64,000 nucleotides of DNA, from the NCBI GenBank assembly GCA_964489955.1, contig CAZBAV010000009.1:1-64000 (forward strand), written 5' to 3'. Below are positions 1 through 9,842 of the stretch, in pieces. How positions within the stretch are numbered: position 1 is the first letter of the stretch; every line of letters begins with the position of its first letter. The notes under the pieces were generated by a model. That model was not told where the DNA came from, ran no database searches, and saw nothing but the letters and a program-made list of their open reading frames with translations. This DNA comes from Leadbetterella sp964489955 (lineage in GTDB: Bacteria; Bacteroidota; Bacteroidia; Cytophagales; Spirosomataceae). The translations under genes and the position numbers were made by a program.

Positions 1-3000
1 GGGGAGTTTTCATTTAATCTAAAATCACCTGTACCGGGATTATTAAAAATATTCTGCATGGTAATACCTGCCGCACTAATATTGCCAGATAATGTACTTT
101 CTGAACCCTCAACCAGAGAGTGTGACATGGTATGTGCCCCATCCTGATAGTTATATATACTAGGAAATACTTCGCCTGCTGTATTTCCAAAAATTATACT
201 ATTTTTTATGATGACATTGGGAGAGGTATTAAATATAGCTCCAGCCCTACCCTTAGCACTATTATTGGCTATTGTAACATTTGTAAGGGTTAACTGACCA
301 TCGGAATTGGATATTCCTCCTCCATAACCACCATTGTAGTAGGGATGGCTCGCTTTATTGTCCGAAAACAACACATTCGTAATATTTACAATTGAAGCTG
401 AGTTCTGAATGCCTCCACCATAATTGTAAGCTGTATTACCTAAGAAATAAGAGTGTGTGATAATGGGAGAACCTTGTAAGTTGTAAACGCCTCCACCATA
501 ATTTGTAGCTAAATTATCCCTAAAAGTTACATTGGTAATTATGGGAGAGGAAAACTCATTATAAATACCACCTCCTCTTTCTGCTTCATTTTCTTTGATC
601 ATCAGATTTCTTAAAACTGGACTGGCATAAAGGTTGTACATTCCGCCTCCTTTTGCTGTATTCACTCCGTTTTTTATGGTAAATCCATCTAATACTGCAG
701 AGGTATCAAGTGCGGTATTCTCGGTAAAGGCGTTCCAGACAGCTGGCCTATCTTTATCACCATCCAATATTGAACCTTCAGAGTTTCCGTTTACAGCTAA
801 AATGCGGTTGTGTGCTAAGTTCGTGATACCGTTATTAGGATCAAAGCCCCCATATATTTCTACCCCGTTTTTCATGATGAAACTATGGTCACCTACTTTG
901 TAAGGACCAATCGCTACAAATACTTTCTCTACACCAACGGCATTTATTGCTTTTTGAAGATCTGAAGTAGCATTGTTCCAGCTACTGCCATCTCCAAGAC
1001 CTGATACTACATGTTTTACATAGACAATGTTATTGGTATCGGGATTAATAGAATTGGGAGAAAAGCTTTCATATGCTCCTAAATCTATAATTCCCCCCTC
1101 TAAATAGTTTGTAACTCTGGCATTTCCTGCCAAGTCTTTGCTGCTAGCCTCCAGGTTTGGAAATGATGCGTTATTACCTGCATCAATCACCCTACTGACA
1201 GGCTTTAATTGATAATTACGATCTAGCTGACTTAAAAAAATATCATCCGGCACCACCCCAACACCGTTTACATTATTGTTTAGGGTTGAAGAAGAGTTTT
1301 GTATCAAACTGTAACTAGCGGACGAAGTACCATTAATATTACCAAAAATGATTGAATTTTTCAGTGTGACGGAACTACTGGTAGTGTTATGTATCCCGTA
1401 TAAGCTGGTATTATTAACCAGTGTAACATTGGTCAAGGAAGGTAATGAGTTGGACTCACTTCTTATAGCACTACCATTGTTAGTTGCTCTATTATTTGCT
1501 ATAAGAGTATTGAGCAGATTGGGTGATGAACGGGTGCGATTATACATACCTGCCCCATTCCCTGCTGTATTTCCGGTAATTGACACCCGAATGAAAGACG
1601 GAGAAGAGTCAACATCATTGTACATCCCTCCACCATCTGTTCCGGCTGTGTTATTCCTTATCACAACATCTGTCATTCTGGGAGAGGAATTATTACGGTT
1701 AAATAAGCCAGCCCCATAGTTAGCGTTGTTGTTCTCAAAAATGATGTTATTTAATATCGGGGAAGAAGAATTTAAATTAAACATTCCACCTCCATCATTT
1801 GGAGCGATGTTACTTTTGATCGATAAATTCTTCAAAGTGGGGGACGCATATACATTGTACATGGCCCCGCCTGTAATGTAACGTCCTCCGGTTAGTGTAA
1901 ACCCATCTAAAACTGCCGTATTATTTAATGCGGTATTTTGAGTAAACACATTACTTATCACTCCTTTGAGGTTACCTCCATCCAATACCGACCCTTCTGA
2001 AATTCCAGAATTTGGTAAAATGCGGCTGTGGGTCAGGGCTTTTATACCATTTTCGGGATCAAAGCCACCATAGATTTCCACTCCGTTTTTCATCACAAAG
2101 CTATTTTGCCCAACTTCATAGGCACCCACTGCCACAAACACTTTCTTTACTCCTATAGCATGTATTACATTATGAAGATCGGAACTGGCATCTTCCCAAC
2201 TACTTCCATCACCAATACCTGTAGCTCTAGGTTTTACATAGACTATACTATTGGCATCCGGATTAATCGGAGAGTCATACCTGCTCTCATAGGCTCCTAA
2301 GTCTATTACACCTCCATTTGTGTAATTGGAAACTCTAAGGAAGTCTACTAAGTCTCTGCTGTTTTCGTTTAACCCTAAAAACAATGCATTATTCCCCTTA
2401 TTGATGGCTGGAGAATTCTCCTTCAGTGTAAAATCACCTTCAATGGGGCTCTTAAAAATACCCTCTAAGGTCATACCTGTAGCATCTATATTACCAAAAG
2501 ACGTGCTCTCATGACCTTCCACCAATGAGTGGTGTATGGCTAAAGTTCCACCTAAAGCTATAAGATTAGAATCAGAAACAGCTGCTGTGTTTCCAAAAAT
2601 TATGCTGTTTTGGATTGTTCCCTGGCTGTCGTTACCAATAAATATAGCTCCTCCTCTTCCAAGCGAAGAATTCTTCGCTGCTGTAACATTGGTAAGAGTA
2701 GCACTGCTCCCTTCAAATAAAGCTATCGCTCCACCGGAACCGTCTTCTCCAATTGTTCGGTTACTTAATAAGAGCACGTTAGTGAGTACCATATCCGAAA
2801 CATTATTATTTATGGCACCTCCTCTATCCCCTGCAGCATTATCCAGAAAATAGGAATTACTGATAACAGGAGAACTGCTATAATTGTAAACGGCTCCTCC
2901 CTCCTCTGTGGCACTGTTATTGGTAAAGGTAACTTTTGTTATTATTGGAGAAGAATTAGCATTATAAACCGCACCTCCATTTCCTGCTTCATTATCTTTA

Positions 3001-4730
3001 AAGAGTAGATTTCTTAAAATAGGACTGGCGTACATATTGTATATTCCACCTCCCCCATTTCCTGTAGCCTTCCCGTTTTTGATAGTAAAACCGTCAAGAA
3101 TTGCCGTATTATCTAGTAATGTAGTCTCAGTAAATACATTTCTAATCAAAGAGCCTTTGTGTTCCCCATCTAATATTGAGCCTTCAATGGTGCCATTAAT
3201 AGGTAAAATACGGTTGTGTGTTAAGTCTGTTATACCATTTGATGGGTCAAACCCTCCATAAATCTCTACATTATTCTTCATTACAAAGCTGTTTGGACCC
3301 ACATTATACGTCCCAACTGCCACGAACACTTTATTTACTCCGGCAATGTGTATGGCATTATGCAGGTCTGATGTGGCGTTTTCCCAGCTGCTTCCATCCT
3401 GTAAACCGGTTGCTACATGTTTTACGTAGATAATACGATTGGCATCAGGAATAAGAGGAGAACCATATATGCTTTCAAAAGCCCCCAAATCTATAATTCC
3501 GCCATCAGAGTAGTCTGTAACCCTTGGGTTCTCTTTCAGATCCCGGGTGTTTTCATTTAATTCCGGGAAAAATGAGTTATCGCCTTTATTTATTGCGGGA
3601 GAGTTTTCCCTTAAAGTATAATTCCCTGCCCCCGGATTAGTGAAAATCTCTTGGGGCATGAAGCCGCTTGTATTTATATTTCCTGATAATGTAGCTGTGT
3701 GCCCCTCAACCAAGGAGTTATGCATAGTTAAATTATTGGTATTAGATAAATAAATGGCTGGGTGAAGATTACCGGCAGTATTTCCAAAAACTATACTGTT
3801 CTGCATTGTTAGAGAACTATTGGCTTCTACATATATACCGCCTCCTCGTCCATTAGTGGTATTACCGGCTATCGTGACATTAGTAAGTGTTGCACGAGTA
3901 TTACTGTAAATTGATATGGCTCCACCTCCTGACAATCTGCTATATTCATTAGTACCCGTATTTTTATTGCCAGAAAGTAAAACGTTAGTGAGCACTAAAT
4001 TTAACCTGCTCTGATCTATTGCTCCTCCACTTACTACAGCTGTATTATTAACAAAAGAACAATGGCTTATAACAGGAGAACTAAACTCATTATAAACACC
4101 GCCACCATACCATGCAGCGTAGTTATTATAAAAAGTAACTTGAGATATTATGGGAGAAGAATAAAGATTACAAATGCCTCCTCCATAGAAGCCCGTATTA
4201 TCTTTAACCAATAAATTTCTTAAAGTAGGACTAGCGTAGTTATTGTTTATTCCTCCTGCATTATTTGCATGCTTCCCATTTTGAATAGTAAAGCCATCTA
4301 GTATCGCTGTTGTATTTAATACATTACCGGAAGTAAATGTATTACTAATAACTGTTCTTAATCCTCCACCATCTAAGATTGAGCCAATGGAGCTTTCTGC
4401 AGAAGCAAAAATACGCTTATGGATTAAATCTGTTATACCACTGCCCGGGTCAAAACCTCCGTAGATTTCTACGCTGTTCTTCATAACAAAGCTATTTTGG
4501 TCGACATTATAAGTTCCTACCGCCACAAACACTTTCTTTACTCCTGTAGCATGTATAGCATCATGCAGGTTATCTGTAGCATTTTCCCAACTACTACCAT
4601 TTCCCAATCCCTCTGGATTTGGTTTTACGTAAACAATATCATTAGATGGTGTTATCTGAGCAATTCCCAAATGACCAGAAAGAAAAATCACAGCTACACC
4701 AAGCAGCTTTATAAGGCGTAGTAGTTTCAT
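1..4730 (-). CDS. Giant secreted beta-helix protein with tandem ~400-residue modules (partial, C-terminus off the window)
   Basis: The frame is open from an ATG at 4730 to the left edge, giving at least 1576 residues. The first ~25 residues form a Sec signal ending near GIAQ. Four copies of a ~400-residue module follow, starting near 4640, 3437, 2248 and 1032. Each opens with VYVK-x5-GxGDGSSW and VFVAxGxYxV, continues with EIYGGFDP and SILDG, then many short rungs rich in GGG(I/M)YN, SSP and LTNVT(I/L), and closes with ENSPAINKG and GG(I/V)IDLGAxES. Such rungs are typical of right-handed parallel beta-helix proteins of the pectate-lyase-like / choice-of-anchor kind. I infer a surface or secreted adhesin or glycan-binding protein. 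No catalytic residues could be assigned, and the sorting domain lies outside the window. Confidence 0.85.
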   Translation of the reverse strand, partial: MKLLRLIKLLGVAVIFLSGHLGIAQITPSNDIVYVKPNPEGLGNGSSWENATDNLHDAIHATGVKKVFVAVGTYNVDQNSFVMKNSVEIYGGFDPGSGITDLIHKRIFASAESSIGSILDGGGLRTVISNTFTSGNVLNTTAILDGFTIQNGKHANNAGGINNNYASPTLRNLLVKDNTGFYGGGICNLYSSPIISQVTFYNNYAAWYGGGVYNEFSSPVISHCSFVNNTAVVSGGAIDQSRLNLVLTNVLLSGNKNTGTNEYSRLSGGGAISIYSNTRATLTNVTIAGNTTNGRGGGIYVEANSSLTMQNSIVFGNTAGNLHPAIYLSNTNNLTMHNSLVEGHTATLSGNINTSGFMPQEIFTNPGAGNYTLRENSPAINKGDNSFFPELNENTRDLKENPRVTDYSDGGIIDLGAFESIYGSPLIPDANRIIYVKHVATGLQDGSSWENATSDLHNAIHIAGVNKVFVAVGTYNVGPNSFVMKNNVEIYGGFDPSNGITDLTHNRILPINGTIEGSILDGEHKGSLIRNVFTETTLLDNTAILDGFTIKNGKATGNGGGGIYNMYASPILRNLLFKDNEAGNGGAVYNANSSPIITKVTFTNNSATEEGGAVYNYSSSPVISNSYFLDNAAGDRGGAINNNVSDMVLTNVLLLSNRTIGEDGSGGAIALFEGSSATLTNVTAAKNSSLGRGGAIFIGNDSQGTIQNSIIFGNTAAVSDSNLIALGGTLAIHHSLVEGHESTSFGNIDATGMTLEGIFKSPIEGDFTLKENSPAINKGNNALFLGLNENSRDLVDFLRVSNYTNGGVIDLGAYESRYDSPINPDANSIVYVKPRATGIGDGSSWEDASSDLHNVIHAIGVKKVFVAVGAYEVGQNSFVMKNGVEIYGGFDPENGIKALTHSRILPNSGISEGSVLDGGNLKGVISNVFTQNTALNNTAVLDGFTLTGGRYITGGAMYNVYASPTLKNLSIKSNIAPNDGGGMFNLNSSSPILNNIIFENNNANYGAGLFNRNNSSPRMTDVVIRNNTAGTDGGGMYNDVDSSPSFIRVSITGNTAGNGAGMYNRTRSSPNLLNTLIANNRATNNGSAIRSESNSLPSLTNVTLVNNTSLYGIHNTTSSSVTLKNSIIFGNINGTSSASYSLIQNSSSTLNNNVNGVGVVPDDIFLSQLDRNYQLKPVSRVIDAGNNASFPNLEASSKDLAGNARVTNYLEGGIIDLGAYESFSPNSINPDTNNIVYVKHVVSGLGDGSSWNNATSDLQKAINAVGVEKVFVAIGPYKVGDHSFIMKNGVEIYGGFDPNNGITNLAHNRILAVNGNSEGSILDGDKDRPAVWNAFTENTALDTSAVLDGFTIKNGVNTAKGGGMYNLYASPVLRNLMIKENEAERGGGIYNEFSSPIITNVTFRDNLATNYGGGVYNLQGSPIITHSYFLGNTAYNYGGGIQNSASIVNITNVLFSDNKASHPYYNGGYGGGISNSDGQLTLTNVTIANNSAKGRAGAIFNTSPNVIIKNSIIFGNTAGEVFPSIYNYQDGAHTMSHSLVEGSESTLSGNISAAGITMQNIFNNPGTGDFRLNENS

Positions 4731-4792
4731 GGGCTATAAATTATTAATCTGTAAATGAACAGACAATAAGTGGTAGAATACCCCTAATGAAG

Positions 4793-4811
4793 CGTCACAA
4801 AAACGTCACAA
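4793..4811 (-). promoter_or_regulatory. Direct repeat TTGTGACG, period 11, upstream of the beta-helix gene
   Basis: Two exact copies of TTGTGACG (minus strand) lie 11 bp apart, about 63-81 nt upstream of the beta-helix gene start. One helical turn between copies fits a protein-binding site, but no matching -7 box was found. Function is inferred only. Confidence 0.25.
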
Positions 4812-4889
4812 TATTCAAGAATGAAACATAAAACACTGAAAATAAACTCCTTAAATAAAGATACAGAATTCCTTCTAGGGTAAGAGTAT

Positions 4890-6644
4890 TTATATATCTT
4901 CCACCAACTCTTTTGGTGTAACCGTGTCTGACAAATCAAGCTTTTTCTTGATTCGGTACCAGTTTGTCCTGATACTTTGGGATGATACCCCTAGAGCTGT
5001 GGCCATTTCCTTTGTAGAAAAACTTAATTTAGCAAGAGAAATAAAGCGGGTTTCCGCAGGAGAAAAGTTAGGGTATTTTTCTTTAAGTCTTTGGAGAAAT
5101 CCACCATGAACCTGTTCAAAAAGAAACTTAAAGTTTTGCCAGTCATCCTCAGTCAATATTGTAGACTTTTGCAATTGTTGCACCAAAGTAAGATCCGTAT
5201 CTGAGTCTAACTGACGCTCCAATTCTTCTATAAGCTTATTTTTTTTCTGGATATTCTCCGTAAAAATCTTTAGGCTTTGCTTAGCTATTTCAAGGTCTTG
5301 CGATGCTTTCTGAAGCTTCAGGTCTTTTACCTGTTGTCTTTTTCTTTGGATATAATAGCTTAAAACCATCACTACACAAAGCAGCATTACCAGCACAAAA
5401 AGAAGATTCCTTTCTGCCGTCTTCCTCTCCTTTTCCAGAGTTATAGACGCCTGTTTTAATTCCTGTTCCTGTCTATCCACTTTTTGCTGGGCCCGAAGTA
5501 CTTTTAATGCACTGTATTTTTCATTATAACGGTTTATAGCCAAAACAGACGAATCCAAATACTGCTTAGATAATTGGGCATTACCTGTTGCTGAATACCA
5601 CTTGCTCATTACCGGATACAACAATCTAAACCTTTCTGGTTGCCAGGCTTTCTCTATATTTTCTATAGCATAATCTATAAAAGTCCTGGACACCTCCAAT
5701 TTCCCTTTTTCTCTGAAAATATCAGCAAGGATAATAGCCGCACCTGCCGCACAGCCAAAATCATTTTCTCTTGTAGCTCCATAAAAGTCGCTTTCTAAAA
5801 GAGGTATTGCCTGATCATAACTGCCTCTCAAGTATTGATTTGTACCCAAATTCCCCTTTGCAATTCTCTTCCACACTTTTGCTTCTGCAAATGAGGTTTT
5901 CAGCACTTCTCTAAAGAAATAATCAGAACTATCCAATTTGTTCAGATGCTGATAACTTAATCCAAGATTATTTCTCGCAGCATTCAAAACCTCCGTATTA
6001 AACTCATTTTCAGGTAGCGAAATAGCCTGCTTAAAGTATCGGTTAGCGGAGTGATAATCTCTAAAATAATAGTGAGCCTCGCCAATTTGCATAAAATCAC
6101 GAGCCATCTCAGGATAGTCTGCTGCCTTTGATTTTTTTAATTCATTATCTAAGATTAGATACTGTTCAAAGGCCAATTCATAGTTTTGTACAAACTTCCA
6201 ATAATACTCTGCCAAGGCTCTTAATGACCTCACCAGTAAGAAATCTATATTTTCTTTGGTATATTTCTCTACTTGCAAGGTGAGTTTAGTAAGCGAAACA
6301 TTCTGGGGTTGATTACGGTAAAAGGCATTCCAAAAATTAAGAAAAAAATCTACATTATTTTCAAGTGAACGGTCTTTATTATTTCTTGCAAATAGTTTAA
6401 TCTCTTCTGCCTTATTAGCCTGGAGGGTTGAGTCTTTAATATTTATCAAATCGGCATACATGGAATGTATACCGAGTACGTTTTCACGGTAAGGCTTATG
6501 TAACAAAGGCTCATATTGGGCATAAGCTTGTAAGGAACAAAAGAGTACAAAAAACACTGTCCACGAAAAATAAAACTCCCGCCTACTACACAACTGTCTG
6601 AGCCTCTTCTTTCCTCCGAAAACACATTTATTTTCAGCAATCAT
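4890..6644 (-). CDS. Membrane-anchored TPR regulator with C-terminal LuxR-like helix-turn-helix
   Basis: 584 residues. A hydrophobic signal (about residues 25-43, ending AYAQ) is followed by a helical region with tetratricopeptide character (about 60-390), one transmembrane segment (about 411-431), a charged coiled coil (about 435-500) and a C-terminal helix-turn-helix (about 523-573, with FSPAETRF and KEMATALGVSSQSIRTNWYRIKKKL). This periplasmic TPR / membrane / cytoplasmic coiled coil / LuxR-type layout is common in Bacteroidota and is thought to sense envelope signals and act on DNA from the membrane. No receiver domain or kinase is present. It lies 160 bp downstream of the start region of the divergently controlled beta-helix gene and could regulate it, which is inference. 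It has its own spacer on both sides. Confidence 0.8.
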   Translation of the reverse strand: MIAENKCVFGGKKRLRQLCSRREFYFSWTVFFVLFCSLQAYAQYEPLLHKPYRENVLGIHSMYADLINIKDSTLQANKAEEIKLFARNNKDRSLENNVDFFLNFWNAFYRNQPQNVSLTKLTLQVEKYTKENIDFLLVRSLRALAEYYWKFVQNYELAFEQYLILDNELKKSKAADYPEMARDFMQIGEAHYYFRDYHSANRYFKQAISLPENEFNTEVLNAARNNLGLSYQHLNKLDSSDYFFREVLKTSFAEAKVWKRIAKGNLGTNQYLRGSYDQAIPLLESDFYGATRENDFGCAAGAAIILADIFREKGKLEVSRTFIDYAIENIEKAWQPERFRLLYPVMSKWYSATGNAQLSKQYLDSSVLAINRYNEKYSALKVLRAQQKVDRQEQELKQASITLEKERKTAERNLLFVLVMLLCVVMVLSYYIQRKRQQVKDLKLQKASQDLEIAKQSLKIFTENIQKKNKLIEELERQLDSDTDLTLVQQLQKSTILTEDDWQNFKFLFEQVHGGFLQRLKEKYPNFSPAETRFISLAKLSFSTKEMATALGVSSQSIRTNWYRIKKKLDLSDTVTPKELVEDI

Positions 6645-6848
6645 ACACCGTCTTCATGACATAACTATATAGATGCAAAGGTATCTACTTAATGAAACTT
6701 ATGAAAACAGTAAAAGAATTTTAAATACCTTAATCTAACAGCAAAAAATATCAAGTTAAATCTCAATCACCTATGAGAACTACATACCACTTATCTTAAG
6801 TCTATTACAGAACTTTCCAATCCCAGTAATAGTATAAACTTTTTCCAT

Positions 6849-8084
6849 TTATGGTATAATATGGTAGGGCTTTGAGGGCTTTGTTCCAAAAAAGTACTCC
6901 TGTACGTACCCGTAATTGAAGAGGTTCACAAAATGACTCATAACATCTTTACTACCTGCATAGTTTAAATCTACCGGTACACCAAGGCTGAAAACTATCC
7001 ATTGTGGCCCTCCGGTGGCACAGAGTTCTTTTACTCCTTTACGTATTCTCAGCAGAGGATAATTGGTACGCTTACTTAAAGTACCGCCCGTGATGTCCTT
7101 GGAAATACTATCTGTATAGAAGAAATTCAGTGGCTGACCGTTTTTTACCTTTTCTTCTATAAACTGAAAGTCGTACAAATCAATTTTTTGTTTATTGTGA
7201 TCACTAAAATACACATACTCATTCAGCTGGTTTTTGTATTGCTCTTTCAGAACCTGAAAACCTCGTTTAGCAGCCTCCATCAATCCGGGAACTTTAGAAT
7301 CTGCATTTAAGCTTTGTATGGAGGAAAACTGTTTATCTATCTGATTGAAAAACTCCTTCACTGTTACCTGTTCAAAGGGAAGAGGCTTATTATCCTTCGT
7401 AAGAATAACAATGTAGGTCCGTGTATCCGGACGAAGATAATGCTGATATTTTTTAAGATTAGCTGCCTCTGAAAAATTGCAGTATTGGGCATACTTAAGA
7501 TAATGATCACCCGCAAAAGACCCGGCTTCTTCGTTCTCCCTGGTACTATAAATCGGCATTGTAAAATAGTATTCATCGGGAGAAGACAATCCTACTATCT
7601 GATTCGAAATCAAAGCCACATTGTTGGCCATAATATTCCAATTCGTAAAACTAAGGTTTCCGCTGGAAGGCCAGAATTTTTTAGTTCCCGTTTTTGAAAT
7701 ATTAAAATGAATACGAGCAAATGCTCCGTAGGTATTAGGGAGGGCAAAACGGTTGTCGTCTTCTTGTTGTCTGAACTGCCCTTTGGGCCACTCAGACCGT
7801 GGTGGAGCCAGAACTGACTTTATCATTTCGCCCATTACACCTTTTGGGGTGTAAGCTGACTGCCACCAGGAGATAATGGTTTCTCTAAAAGCTATCTGGT
7901 TTGCGGGATAATTCCATCCGTTTTTTATATAAGGCTTGGCAGGTTCATTAAACTTAAGTACTTCTGTCCAGCCCATTTCGATGTTTCCAACACCTTCTGA
8001 ATAGTAAGCTCCTCGATGGTTGGTAGACTGGGCGAACGAAGCATAAATTCCTAGAGAAAGAAAAAAAATAAATACTTTTTTCAT
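6849..8084 (-). CDS. Exported protein of unknown function
   Basis: I chose the ATG at 8084 rather than the upstream one at 8117 because it opens directly into a clean signal peptide (MKKVFIFFLSLGIYASFAQ), giving 411 residues. The mature part is rich in Trp and Tyr and has no transmembrane segment, repeats or lipobox. I do not recognise a family. Segments such as NIEMGWTEVLKF, GPQWIVFSLGVPVDLNYAG and a C-terminal FGTKPSKPYHIIP suggest a compact secreted or periplasmic domain. Its spacers to the neighbours exceed 200 bp, so it is probably a single-gene unit. Confidence 0.6.
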   Translation of the reverse strand: MKKVFIFFLSLGIYASFAQSTNHRGAYYSEGVGNIEMGWTEVLKFNEPAKPYIKNGWNYPANQIAFRETIISWWQSAYTPKGVMGEMIKSVLAPPRSEWPKGQFRQQEDDNRFALPNTYGAFARIHFNISKTGTKKFWPSSGNLSFTNWNIMANNVALISNQIVGLSSPDEYYFTMPIYSTRENEEAGSFAGDHYLKYAQYCNFSEAANLKKYQHYLRPDTRTYIVILTKDNKPLPFEQVTVKEFFNQIDKQFSSIQSLNADSKVPGLMEAAKRGFQVLKEQYKNQLNEYVYFSDHNKQKIDLYDFQFIEEKVKNGQPLNFFYTDSISKDITGGTLSKRTNYPLLRIRKGVKELCATGGPQWIVFSLGVPVDLNYAGSKDVMSHFVNLFNYGYVQEYFFGTKPSKPYHIIP

Positions 8085-8510
8085 AAGAAGAGTACTTTTT
8101 TTGAGTCTATTTATCAAATCATTTATGAAATATACGCGAAAAATCTTTACTTAATTTCAGTTCGTCTGCTATATAATATATTCCTAGTCAACTACTTTAA
8201 TGAGTCTGACGAATTCAAGTTAAAGCAACCTTCATTTAGAAAATACTACACCAAAACTTTACAAATACTAGTGAAGATTCTCGAAAGAAAACAAGATTAT
8301 TTTATAAGAAACCTATTATCCTTAAATCACTGAAATACTTAGACTATATTTACGTTTGTACTATATACGGAGGCGGTTACTTCAGTAGTGAGTATCCTTT
8401 CAAAAACTATCTTCTTTACACAGTAAACCTAAGCGTTTACGTGAAAATATCTTAGATTTCATTTTGAACTCTTTTAATCAATTGTTACGCTTATAAAAAA
8501 TGCGGCCGAA
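8085..8510. other. Intergenic region between divergent genes
   Basis: About 425 bp of AT-rich sequence between the exported protein (-) and the desaturase (+). No protein-like frame, RNA gene or strong hairpin was seen. It must hold both divergent promoters, but no box stood out. Confidence 0.5.
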
Positions 8511-9590
8511 ATGAAATCGCCAGTAAAATTTAATAATATTAACACTCAGTTCTCAAAATCATTAAAGAGCAGGGTAAGTGAATATTTCGCTCTTCAAAAA
8601 AAACGAAAAACAGGAGGATATACTTTAGGAATAAAAGCTGGAATATTACTCCTATAACTTGTCTTATTATATATCTGGCTTGTTTTTTTCACTCCCCATT
8701 GGACACTAAGTGTACTACTTTCTACTGTGTTAGGAGTTACTTTGGCCCTCATAGGTTTTAATATAATGCATGATGCCGGTCATGGCACTTTTTCTTCCAA
8801 TAAAAACTTAAACGATGTTCTTTCCTACAGTCTAAATTTATTAGGAGGCAATATTTTCCTATGGAAATTAAAGCATAATATTGCACACCACACTTATACC
8901 AATATTGAAGGCGAGGATTTTGATATAGAAGTTAAATTTATGCGTCTCCATGAAGACCAGCAATTTAAAGCCCACCATCGTTTTCAGCGTTACTATTTTA
9001 TCCTACTTTATAGCATTTCCTATATAGCTTGGGTCTTCTATCAGGATTTTGAGAAATATTTCAGGCAAAGGCTTAGTAAATCTTCTCCGCTTTTCAGATT
9101 TCCTTTAAGAGAGAGAGTAATTTTCTGGGTAAGTAAACTTATCAATGTATTTGTTCTTATTATTATCCCTGTTTATAATGTAGGCTGGATCACCGCATTA
9201 CTTGGCCTTTTGATTGCCGGAATGGCCTGCGGATTATGTCTTGCAGTAGTTTTCCAACTTGCACATGTAGTTTCTGAAACTGAGTTCACAGTAAAGCAGG
9301 ACGAATCGTCTATTGAAAACGAATGGATGGTGCACCAGCTGGCAAGTACCGCTAATTTTGCTACAAAGAATAAAGTTCTAACGTGGCTTCTGGGAGGATT
9401 AAATTTTCAGGTAGAACACCACCTCTTCCCAAGAATAAGCCATATCCACTATCCTGACCTTAATAAGATAGTGAAGAAAACCCGTCTGGAATATGGAATA
9501 GTTTATAATGAGTTTAATTCTTTCAGCAATGCCTTTCAGTCACATTTGGGTGTAATAAAATCCATGTCTTTGCAGCAATCAGGTAAATAG
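8511..9590 (+). pseudogene. Fatty acid desaturase interrupted by an in-frame TAA at codon 49
   Basis: Reading from the ATG at 8511, codons 1-48 are followed by TAA at 8655-8657. The same frame then continues without break to 9590. The stop falls inside the first hydrophobic segment (GIKAGILLL*LVLLYIWLVFF). The three histidine boxes of membrane fatty acid (acyl-CoA/acyl-lipid) desaturases lie downstream: HDAGH, HNIAHH and QVEHHLFPRISH. They would bind the di-iron centre. Without the stop the protein would be 359 codons, a usual length for the family. Translation could restart at GTG 8727 (287 residues), which keeps all boxes but loses the first membrane segment. Nonsense mutation, assembly error and rare readthrough cannot be told apart here. 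A FabH-like synthase follows on the same strand, consistent with a lipid role. Confidence 0.75.
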
Positions 9591-9842
9591 TCATTGGCTT
9601 ACCCGAAACACCTAAAAAACTATAAATAAACTACTTAAATAATAATCTTTTCTATTGTGGAGGTCAGTATACCACAATACCGTCTACTAGATGAGAAACA
9701 TTGACTGAATGAAGAATGTATTGTTTTTTGCTATACCAAACAGTAAAATTCATTTAAAATCAGCCTTTAACTTGTGAACCTTAGCTAAATGGCGTACTTT
9801 ACCTGCAGGAATAGAAAACCATTGCGAAAAATTTGCGTATAA

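Noticed and set aside
9653..9679. Inverted repeat TATTGTGG / CCACAATA as terminator of the desaturase
   Set aside because: The loop is 11 nt and there is no T-run after it.
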